Source: an uncultured Gemmiger sp.
Lineage (GTDB): Bacteria > Bacillota > Clostridia > Oscillospirales > Ruminococcaceae
Direction: 5' to 3'
Length of the DNA: 34,072 nucleotides
Assembly: GCA_944388125.1 (NCBI GenBank)
Contig: CALXHO010000021.1
Location: 1-34,072, forward strand
The position numbers and the translations under genes are program-made. Positions 27,664 to 34,072 of this stretch are shown in pieces. Positions within the stretch are counted from its first letter, which is position 1, and every line of letters starts with the position of its first letter. The notes under the pieces were generated by a model that saw only the letters and a program-made list of their open reading frames with translations, was not told where the DNA came from and made no database searches.

Positions 27664-27790
27664 GGAGAATGCCCCGCCGCCACTTGTTGCAGCGGCAACA
27701 GCAGCTCTCTCTGCAACATTTTATACTGGATGTTACTGATCGCGGGGCGGCGCACCGCGTTTTTTCGTGCGCCCAACCGCCATATTTACA
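27664..27790 (+). promoter_or_regulatory. structured leader of the flavodiiron gene, possible attenuator
   Basis: A perfect GTTGC-AGCG-GCAAC hairpin lies near 27684-27699. Further on, CGCGG (27741-27745) can pair with CCGCG (27755-27759), directly followed by six T (27760-27765), which looks like a short terminator. The same bases can instead pair as GGGC(GG)CGCAC with GTGCGCCC (27767-27774), which would hide the terminator arm. Two exclusive folds before a ribosome binding site suggest attenuation; the signal is unknown. Confidence 0.45.
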
Positions 27791-27807
27791 GGGAGGTTTC
27801 AAAGCAT

Positions 27808-29019
27808 ATGCACTGCACCCATCTGATTGCGGCCGATACCTGGTATGTCGGCGCAAGCGACCGCCGTCTGGCCAAGTTTGAAAATCTGTTCCCCATTCCC
27901 CGCGGCGTTTCCTACAACTCGTACCTGATCGTCGACGAGAAGACCGCGCTGCTGGATACCGCTGACGCTTCGGTCAGCGCACAGTATCTGGAGAACACCG
28001 CCTATGCCCTCAATGGCCGCGGGCTGGACTACCTCATCATCAACCATATGGAGCCCGACCACGCCGCCACCATCGCGGAAGTGCTGCTCCGCTGGCCCGA
28101 GGTGCAGATCGTCTGCAATGCCAAGACCGTCCCCATGCTCAAGAACTACTTCCCCGCCGCAGCGGAAAAGATCGATGCCGCCCTGCTGGTCAAGGAGGGC
28201 GATGTTCTCTCCCTGGGCAGCCACGAGCTGACCTTCGTCATGGCTCCCATGGTCCACTGGCCGGAAGTCATGCTGACCTTTGACAAGACCACCAACGTGC
28301 TGTTCTCCGCGGATGCCTTCGGCACCTTCGGCGCGCTGGACGGCAACATCTTTGCCGATGAGGTGGATTTCGCCCGGGATTGGCTGGACGACGCCCGCCG
28401 CTACTATGCCAACATCGTGGGCAAGTACGGTGCCCAGGTCCAGGCTGTGCTGAAAAAGGCCGCCGGCCTGCCCATCCAGGTCATCGCCCCGCTGCATGGT
28501 CCCATCTGGCGGCAGGATCTTGCCTGGTTCCTGGGCAAGTATGACCTGTGGAGCCGCTGGCAGCCGGAAGATCAGGGCGTTGTCGTCCTGTACGGCAGCA
28601 TGTACGGCAACACCGCCAGCGCGGCCTCCGCTCTGGCCGGCCTGCTGGCTGACCGCGGCGTCCAGAAGATCGCGGTCCATGACCTGTCTGTTGTGGATAC
28701 CAGCGAGGCTGTGGCCGAGTGCTTCCGTGCTTCCACCATCGTTCTGGCAGCCCCGACCTACAATGGCGGCCTCTATCTGCCCATGAACGCCCTGCTGGAG
28801 GACCTGAAGGCCCTCTCCCTGCAGAACCGCACCTTCGCCCTGATCGAGAACGGCAGCTGGGCTCCCATGTCCGGCAAGCTGATGGCCGAGCGCGTGGGCG
28901 AGCTCAAGAACTGCACCCTGCTGGACACCCGCGTCACGCTGCGCGGCGCGCTGTCCCCTGCTCAGGACGCAGACCTGGCCGTACTGGCCGACGCTGTCGT
29001 CGCTGCGGTGAAGGGCTGA
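27808..29019 (+). CDS. flavodiiron protein (FprA-type FMN flavoprotein)
   Basis: Flavodiiron proteins reduce O2 to water or NO to N2O and protect anaerobes. The 403-aa protein has an N-terminal metallo-beta-lactamase-like domain with the diiron ligands in HMEPDH (His80, Glu82, Asp84, His85), His150 in MVHWPE, Asp169 in DAFGTFG and His230 in PLHGPIW, then a C-terminal flavodoxin domain from about 255 with the FMN-binding loop LYGSMYGNTASAA. No rubredoxin or flavin-reductase extension is present, so it is the minimal class A form. The ATG at 27808 has GGGAGG 11 nt upstream. Confidence 0.95.
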   Translation: MHCTHLIAADTWYVGASDRRLAKFENLFPIPRGVSYNSYLIVDEKTALLDTADASVSAQYLENTAYALNGRGLDYLIINHMEPDHAATIAEVLLRWPEVQIVCNAKTVPMLKNYFPAAAEKIDAALLVKEGDVLSLGSHELTFVMAPMVHWPEVMLTFDKTTNVLFSADAFGTFGALDGNIFADEVDFARDWLDDARRYYANIVGKYGAQVQAVLKKAAGLPIQVIAPLHGPIWRQDLAWFLGKYDLWSRWQPEDQGVVVLYGSMYGNTASAASALAGLLADRGVQKIAVHDLSVVDTSEAVAECFRASTIVLAAPTYNGGLYLPMNALLEDLKALSLQNRTFALIENGSWAPMSGKLMAERVGELKNCTLLDTRVTLRGALSPAQDADLAVLADAVVAAVKG

Positions 29020-29036
29020 TTCCCTATAGATTTCCT

Positions 29037-29071
29037 GCGGGAGGAACGGTAGTGTTCCTCCCGCTTTTTTT
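29037..29071 (+). terminator. terminator after the flavodiiron gene
   Basis: GCGGGAGGAAC (29037-29047), a 6-nt loop and GTTCCTCCCGC (29054-29064), perfect 11-bp stem, then seven T. Confidence 0.95.
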
Positions 29072-29089
29072 GCAGCCCCGCCATCAGAG

Positions 29090-29138
29090 AAAAAACAGGA
29101 AGCCCCCGGCAAAAGCCGGGAGCTTCCTGTCTTTTTTT
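29090..29138. terminator. bidirectional terminator of the XpaC-like gene
   Basis: CAGGAAGC..CCCGGC (from 29096), an AAAA loop and GCCGGG..GCTTCCTG (to 29129). On the minus strand it is followed by TTTTTT (29090-29095); on the plus strand by TCTTTTTTT. It lies just after the stop of the minus-strand gene. Confidence 0.88.
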
Positions 29139-29143
29139 CGGTA

Positions 29144-30460
29144 TCAATCCAGTTTTATTCCGTTCTCACGGAGGCCGAAGGGATCGCTGTCCCCTGTCAG
29201 GCCGTCGGCCGAGAGCATTTTTTCCATCACATCAATGTCCGCCGAGACATCCAGGGCATCGTCCTGGAACATCTTGTCCAGCTGATTTTCAAAGGCCACG
29301 ACCAGCGTATCCATCGACTGCTCGATCCGGCGTTTGGACTCCCGGATGTTGGTGCCCTCGATTCCCTGGGCTTCCAGCTCGGCGTAAGTATCCAGCAGCT
29401 TGAGAGAGGTGGGAAGGTAATAATCCATGAACTTGCGCATCTGGGGCAGCTTTTCAGGATTCTCCCGGATCTGGGCAAAGATTTTGGCCGAGACTGCCTC
29501 CAGGCGGCTGATCTTGTCGCTCATCTCCGCATCGGGAATGGCGTCATTGACGCGGCGCAGTTCCCGGAGGATCTTCTCGTATTTTTCGTTGCCCTGGGTG
29601 TTCTTGTCGGATTCCGCCTCCTTGGGCTCCGGCTGCGGTTCCGGCTTGTCGCGGGGCTCCGGCGGAACGCCGCGGACGATCAGCGCACGGCTGCGCATAT
29701 CCAGATAGGCTCCCGGGCCGAACACACCTTTTGCAATGCAGTTTTCCAAATGGCCGCAGCATTCCTGCTCATTGCAGCCCAGGGAGGCGGCAATGTCCTC
29801 CACATACATATGGTCGGCATTGCCCACAATGTTTGCGATCTTGCGGCGCTTCATCCAGGAGGTACGCATCCGCTGCGCCCCGATGCAAAGCCCCAGGCCC
29901 CCGATGAAGAACATGGCAAGGGGCCAGATTTCCTCCAGGTACCAGGCGATGTCCCGGTAATCGGTCAAAATCCACAGATTTTCCAGCAGTTCCGCTCCGC
30001 CGCCCAGGCCGCCGATGACCATGAGAATAATGCCCACCACCAGCAGAATGTCCGCCTTGCTCTTGTCCTCGGTCCCGGCGCTGGCCGCCGAAGGCTGCGG
30101 CGCGGTGTAGGCCGGCCGCTGCGTCTGGGAGGATGCTGCCGGCCGTGAAGAACGGCTGGACCGGGCAGCGGGACGCTGGCGCATGACCTGGTTGACTGCC
30201 AGGAAGATAAAGCCCAGCGGGAACCACATCACAAATCCCAGCAAAATTGCCCACCAGGGAAACCAGAAATGCCCGTCACGGCTGAATTCCCGGCGCAGGC
30301 TGTTGCCAAAACTGGCGGGATTCTGCCGGTAACCAGGGCGGTAGGAATTGGGGCCATATCCGCCATTGGGACGGTAGGGTGTCCCCTGCTGATAGCGCGG
30401 TCCCTGGGTCTGCTGGCGACGGTTGCGCTGCTGTTCCTCGTCATATGGTTGGTTCGGCAT
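29144..30460 (-). CDS. XpaC-like membrane protein (5-bromo-4-chloroindolyl phosphate hydrolysis family)
   Basis: The 438-aa protein starts with a Gln/Asn/Pro/Arg-rich, probably disordered cytoplasmic segment (1-60). Membrane segments follow at about 66-90, 137-156 and 178-195, then a helix-turn-helix-like block (KIANIVGNADHMYVEDIAA) and a helical C-terminal domain with MRKFMDYYLPTSLKLLDTYAEL, the signature I associate with XpaC. The name comes from an indirect colony-colour phenotype; the true role is unknown. A GTG at 30469 is in frame, but AAGGAA is correctly spaced only for the ATG at 30460. It lies 30 nt after the SGNH hydrolase gene on the same strand. Confidence 0.78.
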   Translation of the reverse strand: MPNQPYDEEQQRNRRQQTQGPRYQQGTPYRPNGGYGPNSYRPGYRQNPASFGNSLRREFSRDGHFWFPWWAILLGFVMWFPLGFIFLAVNQVMRQRPAARSSRSSRPAASSQTQRPAYTAPQPSAASAGTEDKSKADILLVVGIILMVIGGLGGGAELLENLWILTDYRDIAWYLEEIWPLAMFFIGGLGLCIGAQRMRTSWMKRRKIANIVGNADHMYVEDIAASLGCNEQECCGHLENCIAKGVFGPGAYLDMRSRALIVRGVPPEPRDKPEPQPEPKEAESDKNTQGNEKYEKILRELRRVNDAIPDAEMSDKISRLEAVSAKIFAQIRENPEKLPQMRKFMDYYLPTSLKLLDTYAELEAQGIEGTNIRESKRRIEQSMDTLVVAFENQLDKMFQDDALDVSADIDVMEKMLSADGLTGDSDPFGLRENGIKLD

Positions 30461-30490
30461 GACTTTCACGTTCCTTCTTTGGCTGGTTGG

Positions 30491-31768
30491 TCAGGGAAGA
30501 TCCGAGAGCAGCTCCCGCAGCTCATCGGTCAGGTAGTAGGTGCTGCCTATCTGGTAGGGATTGTCCTTGTCGTAGGGCACATGGGTGCACAGATAGTCCA
30601 CCCAGGCGGAGTATCCCGATCCCGAAAGATGCAGGCCGTCCGGCTGGGCATAATCTGACCGCAGACAGCCGTTCTCATCCACAAGGGCATCGCTCAGGGC
30701 CAGGTACAGGCAGCCTTTTTCCGCTGCCATGGCGCTCAGGGAAGCATTGATGCTGTTTACGCGCTCCGGCGTCAGGCCCGGCATGGTTTCCAGGGCCTCA
30801 GCCTGCACCGGCAGAACCGACTGTACAAAGATGGTGGTATCCGGCAGGACAGCCTTCAGCTCATCAAGCATACGGCCGTAATAATTCAAGAAGCCTTCAT
30901 CATTGGTGGTGGAATACGCCAGCGTGTTGGCGCCCATGAGCACATACAGCTTTTTGGGCTGGGCCTGGGCCAGCACATCCAGGGGGATCTCCTCCCCGCG
31001 GGTATCGCTGCTCATGGTGGTGCGGTTGACAATGTCATTGGGCGAGGCGCCCTCATACGCGCAGACCAGGGCATCTCCCACATTGATGTTGTAGGTGGTG
31101 TAACCGACGGTCAGGGAATCCCCCAGGAACGCGGCGTCGTCAAACCAGCTCACGTCCACTTTGCCGAATTCCGGCACGGCCGCAGGCGTAGCGGGTGCCG
31201 CCGTATAGGTGTAGTTTTCCGTCTGGCGTGCGGGCCCCACATCTCCCCAGTTCACCGCGGCGTCCTGGGCAACGCCGGTATCCCCCGCATAGGGCAGCGG
31301 TGCCACCACCGACGCGGTCAGCTGGGAAGTGTCTCCCTGGAGGATTGTATCCTCGTTTTCGCTGCTGTCTCCCGGAAGCAGGGCCGTGATGACCCCGGAA
31401 GCCAGCAGAATACACACTCCTGTTGCAATGAAGGTCAGCCGCCGGCGCATCCGTCGGGTCTGGCGCGCCCTGCGGGCTGCCGCCCGCACCGACTGCTGCG
31501 GGCCGGGCATGGCCTCCCCGTCCGGGGAACGGACCGGCCTCTGGGGCTGGGGCGGGCGCTGCCAGCCGTCGGCCTCCGCCGCCGAGGGCGGTGAATAGGG
31601 TTTCCGGTAAATGTTTTTGGCGGTCGGTTCCGGGCGGGATTGCGGCGGGCGGACAGGCTGCTGCCCCGGTGTAACCCGGCGTACTCCGCCGCTGCCCGGC
31701 GCCTTGACCTGTCGGTTCTGTCTCGGCCGGGGCTGATATCCCCCGTATCCGCCTTCCTTGTTTGGCAT
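30491..31768 (-). CDS. membrane-anchored SGNH/GDSL hydrolase
   Basis: The 425-aa protein has a disordered Arg/Pro/Gln-rich N-terminal segment (1-105), a single membrane segment (about 108-130, LTFIATGVCILLASGVI), a Thr/Ala/Pro linker and an extracellular SGNH hydrolase domain. The nucleophile block is FLGDSLTVGY with Ser218, the MGANTLAY block supplies the Asn, and Asp377/His380 in DGLHLSGSGY complete the triad. Such enzymes deacylate surface polysaccharides or peptidoglycan; the substrate is not known. AAAGGAGG is 8 nt before the ATG at 31768. It is the first gene of a two-gene unit with the XpaC-like gene. Confidence 0.88.
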   Translation of the reverse strand: MPNKEGGYGGYQPRPRQNRQVKAPGSGGVRRVTPGQQPVRPPQSRPEPTAKNIYRKPYSPPSAAEADGWQRPPQPQRPVRSPDGEAMPGPQQSVRAAARRARQTRRMRRRLTFIATGVCILLASGVITALLPGDSSENEDTILQGDTSQLTASVVAPLPYAGDTGVAQDAAVNWGDVGPARQTENYTYTAAPATPAAVPEFGKVDVSWFDDAAFLGDSLTVGYTTYNINVGDALVCAYEGASPNDIVNRTTMSSDTRGEEIPLDVLAQAQPKKLYVLMGANTLAYSTTNDEGFLNYYGRMLDELKAVLPDTTIFVQSVLPVQAEALETMPGLTPERVNSINASLSAMAAEKGCLYLALSDALVDENGCLRSDYAQPDGLHLSGSGYSAWVDYLCTHVPYDKDNPYQIGSTYYLTDELRELLSDLP

Positions 31769-31804
31769 AGGCCTGCCCTCCTTTCGCAAAGACTGGTTAA
31801 AGGT

Positions 31805-31810
31805 ATTATA
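31805..31810 (-). promoter_or_regulatory. extended -10 promoter of the SGNH-XpaC operon
   Basis: On the minus strand a perfect TATAAT is preceded by TGC (extended -10); the -35 region is not consensus. It lies about 37 nt upstream of the start. Confidence 0.6.
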
Positions 31811-31898
31811 GCATATCCCCGTGCGTAAAAACAGCTTTTTGCCCGCCGCCTCTGTAAACTTTCACTGAACAACGCTTCTCGTTATGTCCACCGGGCAA

Positions 31899-31925
31899 AG
31901 AAAACGCCCCCGCTTGCGCGGAGGC
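31899..31925 (-). terminator. terminator after popT
   Basis: On the minus strand GCCTCCGC, a GCAA loop and GCGGGGGC form an 8-bp stem (31906-31925) with one wobble, followed by GTTTTCTTT. Confidence 0.8.
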
Positions 31926-31934
31926 ATCCGTTCT

Positions 31935-32786
31935 TCAGTTGTCCTTGGGGAACCGGCTGTTGAACCGGTCCAGCGCCAGGGCGCAGATCACGCCGACCAC
32001 CAGACAGATCAGATTGGCAGCCAGTGCTCCTGCCGAGGCGGCAAAGCTCTGGTAGGGCACGATCATGAGGGTTGCGGCGATCACAATGCCCACAATGGCA
32101 TGGAAAGCGCAGGAATACTGGTGGGTGAACAGCGAGTCGATGCCCTTGGCCAGGCAGATCACCGTAACGATAGCCCCCAGCGCCCCGGGCAGCAGCACGT
32201 TCACGTCCAGATGGCCCAGACCATCCACAAAGGGCGTGTACAGGCCCAACGGCATCAGCAGGGTGGAAAAGCTCATACCGGGCGCAATGACGCTGAGCGC
32301 CACGCAGAAGCCACAGAAGAGATACCAGCCAAAGTTGGGGACGATCCTGACCGACAGCACGTTGAGGGTCCCCAGCAGGGCCAGGACCACCAGGAATGCC
32401 ACCACCATGGACACCCAGGAAGCACGGGTACGCCCCTGCTCTCCCGCTTCCCGGAAGAGGGACGGCAGCATGCCTGCGATCAGGCCGACAAACAGACAGA
32501 CTGACTGGTCCGGATAGCTTTCCAGGAAAAAGGACAGCAGATTGGCAATGCCCAAAAAGCCCACCGCCGCACCGAGGATCACCGGCAGCAGGCGGGGCAC
32601 ATGGGTTTTGAAATGTCGGACCGGACTGGACAGCAATTCCATGACCGGCTTGTAGATACCGAAAATCACACACAGGACGCCGCCCGAGATACCAGGCAAC
32701 ACTGCTCCCAGCCCGATCAGCGCCCCCTGCAGGAAACGCATGACCAGACGCACCACAGGCTGACGTCCAACGGAAGAATCTTTCAT
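31935..32786 (-). CDS. popT: DUF368 polyprenyl-phosphate transporter
   Basis: DUF368 proteins were shown to be PopT, which returns undecaprenyl phosphate to the inner leaflet of the cytoplasmic membrane for reuse in wall polymer synthesis. The 283-aa protein is highly hydrophobic, with about eight membrane segments and the family signature near the N terminus: LQGALIGLGAVLPGISGGVL. A second similar element in the middle is CVALSVIAPGMSFSTLLMPL; the two halves look like an inverted repeat. AAAGGA precedes the ATG at 32786. It is a single-gene unit with its own promoter and terminator. Confidence 0.9.
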   Translation of the reverse strand: MKDSSVGRQPVVRLVMRFLQGALIGLGAVLPGISGGVLCVIFGIYKPVMELLSSPVRHFKTHVPRLLPVILGAAVGFLGIANLLSFFLESYPDQSVCLFVGLIAGMLPSLFREAGEQGRTRASWVSMVVAFLVVLALLGTLNVLSVRIVPNFGWYLFCGFCVALSVIAPGMSFSTLLMPLGLYTPFVDGLGHLDVNVLLPGALGAIVTVICLAKGIDSLFTHQYSCAFHAIVGIVIAATLMIVPYQSFAASAGALAANLICLVVGVICALALDRFNSRFPKDN

Positions 32787-32848
32787 AGAGAGGATATCCT
32801 TTCCCAGTTTTTTCCCAGCAGCGAAAACACCACCCGGAATTTCGTACC

Positions 32849-32877
32849 ATTATATCATACCCACGTATTTCTGAGAA
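32849..32877 (-). promoter_or_regulatory. promoter of popT
   Basis: On the minus strand TTCTCA (32872-32877), a 17-nt spacer ending in TGA (extended -10) and a perfect TATAAT (32849-32854), 63 nt before the start codon. Confidence 0.7.
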
Positions 32878-32979
32878 GCGTGACACCTGCTGTATTTCTG
32901 TCGCAGAGACAAAGTTTTTTTGTGTGTTTTGCGCATTTTCCTGTCGGGCATTCCTGCCTGCGGCCTGTCATCTGCAAGG

Positions 32980-33354
32980 TCACGGAATCCTTGTTCCCTG
33001 CTGCTTCCATTGTACCCGGAGTGCATACAGCGCACGCTTTTCAATGCGGGAGACATAGCTCCGGCTGATGCCCAACCGCCGGGCCACCTCCTGCTGAGTC
33101 TGTTCCTTCTCCCCATCCAGTCCGTAGCGCATGGCAAGAATACGGGCGTCCCTCTGCGGCAGTGCCTTGACCAGCTGCCGCAGCCGCACGGCAAGATCCC
33201 GCTGCTCGCAGTCCTCCTCCATGGCGGCATTGTCCGGCAAAACATCAGCCAGGGTCAGAGTGCCGCTGTCATTGGCGTGGCTTTCCAGCGGTTCCTGCAG
33301 GGAGAGCGGCGTTCCTTCCCGCCGGGTATGCCGCAGATGCATCCGCAGCTCATT
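32980..33354 (-). CDS. sigK: 3' half of sigma-K gene (interrupted sigK, spoIIIC-like part)
   Basis: Sigma-K is the late mother-cell sigma factor of sporulation. Only its C-terminal 124 residues are here: NELRMHLR, a linker with LSLQEPLE and TLTLADVL, then region 4 with LPQRDARILAMRYGL and GISRSYVSRIEKRAL. MHLR and SRSYVSRIEK fit SigK better than SigE. Upstream of Asn-Glu the sigma sequence stops and the frame continues into the recombinase gene in another frame, so regions 2 and most of 3 are missing. An internal ATG at 33342 exists, but no good ribosome binding site was seen. In B. subtilis sigK is split at the same place by the skin element. It may be restored by excision or be a remnant. 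Confidence 0.85.
   Translation of the reverse strand, partial: NELRMHLRHTRREGTPLSLQEPLESHANDSGTLTLADVLPDNAAMEEDCEQRDLAVRLRQLVKALPQRDARILAMRYGLDGEKEQTQQEVARRLGISRSYVSRIEKRALYALRVQWKQQGTRIP
33350..33354 (-). other. putative recombination core (AATGA) at the sigK junction
   Basis: On the minus strand AATGA spans the Asn and Glu codons just before LRMHLR of sigma-K. The B. subtilis skin element recombines at AATGA in the equivalent codons. Here it is the point where sigma homology ends and the recombinase gene begins. The matching copy should be in the 5' half of sigK beyond the right edge. Confidence 0.55.
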
Positions 33355-34072
33355 TGCTATCCTCACCCCAAGGGGCCTCGGCTGGAATATCGTGCGAGGG
33401 TTCCTCGTCCTCGTAGTCCACGTCCCCGAAAGGCTCCAGATCTTCGGTGTCCTCCTCGGCGCCCTCCGGGTTGCGGATGTCCAGGGCGGGCAGAACGTCG
33501 GCAGCATCCCGCCAATCCACGTCCTCGTCCACCGCCCCGAACAGCACCACATGGGCGTACTGGCCGTCCCAGATGACCTTGCGCACCACCGTGCGGATGG
33601 CCGCCCGCTTCTGCTCCACCGTCATCTCGTCGATGCCGTCCCGGAACACCGTGAGCAGCTGCCGCATAAGGTCGAACTCGATGCCGCTCAAAGCGTGCTG
33701 GGCGGTCAGGCCTTCCAGCTCTGTGATGCGGGCCTGCAGTTCGGCGTCCTGGGCGTGGAGTTCTTCCAGACGCTTTCGTACATGGATAGCCGCCGTGCTG
33801 TCGCCGAAGTCCGCCAGAGAGTCCACCAGGGCGTTGATCTTGCGCTGGGTCTCGGCCTGCTGCTGCCGCAGGTCCTCCAGCCGCTTGTCGTATTCCTCCC
33901 GGTTGCCGGTGTAAAACCGCTTGCTCTTTTCCAGCTGGGTCAGGAAGGTGCTGTCGTTGCTGGCCAGACTCTTGACCTGCTCCACGATAGCAGCGTCCAG
34001 CAGATTGCCGTGGGCGTTGCGCCGGTTGCAGAGGCTGCGCTTGCTGCGCTCCTTCATCTTGCAGACGTAGGT
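33350..34072 (-). CDS. large serine recombinase, C-terminal part (SpoIVCA-like; 5' end outside window)
   Basis: The last 240 residues of a large serine recombinase, open to the window edge in frame. It begins within a cysteine-containing zinc-ribbon region (TYVCKMKERSKRSLCNRRN), continues with LLDAAIVEQVKSL, a long charged coiled coil (about 30 to 110 of this fragment, EEYDKRLEDLRQQQ and LEELHAQDAELQARI) and an acidic tail ending PWGEDSK. The catalytic serine domain must lie beyond the right edge. Its TGA stop is inside the AATGA core of the sigK junction. Same-strand reading into the 3' half of sigK fits a skin-like element recombinase; a phage or other element that uses sigK as its attachment site is the alternative. 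Confidence 0.82.
   Translation of the reverse strand, partial: TYVCKMKERSKRSLCNRRNAHGNLLDAAIVEQVKSLASNDSTFLTQLEKSKRFYTGNREEYDKRLEDLRQQQAETQRKINALVDSLADFGDSTAAIHVRKRLEELHAQDAELQARITELEGLTAQHALSGIEFDLMRQLLTVFRDGIDEMTVEQKRAAIRTVVRKVIWDGQYAHVVLFGAVDEDVDWRDAADVLPALDIRNPEGAEEDTEDLEPFGDVDYEDEEPSHDIPAEAPWGEDSK

Overview
The window looks like a chromosomal segment of a GC-rich, Gram-positive, anaerobic member of the Clostridia, most likely a gut Oscillospirales/Ruminococcaceae relative. The basis is gene content: a type III glutamine synthetase beside a GS-I and an ANTAR regulator, a flavodiiron protein, a SigK-type sigma factor, a ywiB-argS pair, an infC leader of the Firmicutes kind, strong AGGAGG ribosome binding sites and TTGACA/TATAAT promoters. 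I cannot name the species.

Layout from left to right. 1-922 (minus): the infC-rpmI(-rplT) translation operon, with a consensus promoter, an attenuator leader and an AUC start codon for IF-3. 1060-5364 (plus): ddl-murI-ywiB-argS, joining peptidoglycan precursor synthesis to arginyl-tRNA synthetase, closed by a strong terminator. 5365-6790: a 1.4-kb A/purine-rich stretch without a convincing gene. It has its own promoter and terminator and many perfect small hairpins; I read it as a candidate large structured non-coding RNA. 6862-13659 (plus): an Asp/Glu-type racemase, metG, an EamA exporter, a TatD nuclease, a large GT-C-like membrane protein and a 77-aa orphan protein with its own promoter and terminator. 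13830-16776 (plus): a TraX-family membrane protein followed closely by a two-component system. 16851-18834 (minus): a lipoprotein and a CYTH protein. 18992-24628 (plus): an RlmI-type rRNA methyltransferase, then glnN (GS-III), GS-I and an ANTAR antiterminator, a nitrogen-assimilation cluster with hairpins ahead of both synthetases. 24868-29019 (plus): pyrG, a PAP2 phosphatase and a flavodiiron protein with a structured, attenuator-like leader. 29144-32786 (minus): an XpaC-like membrane protein, an SGNH hydrolase and the polyprenyl-phosphate transporter PopT. 32980-34072 (minus): the 3' half of sigK, abutting the 3' end of a large serine recombinase.

Two regions stand out. The first is the 1.3-kb candidate RNA between argS and the racemase. 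The second is the right end: sigK is cut at an AATGA sequence in the Asn-Glu codons ahead of MHLR, the point where the B. subtilis skin element splits sigK, and the recombinase reads straight into the junction so that its own stop codon lies inside the AATGA core. The rest of the presumed element and the 5' half of sigK would lie beyond the right edge.

All calls come from reading the sequence and from memory of protein families; no database search or folding program was run.
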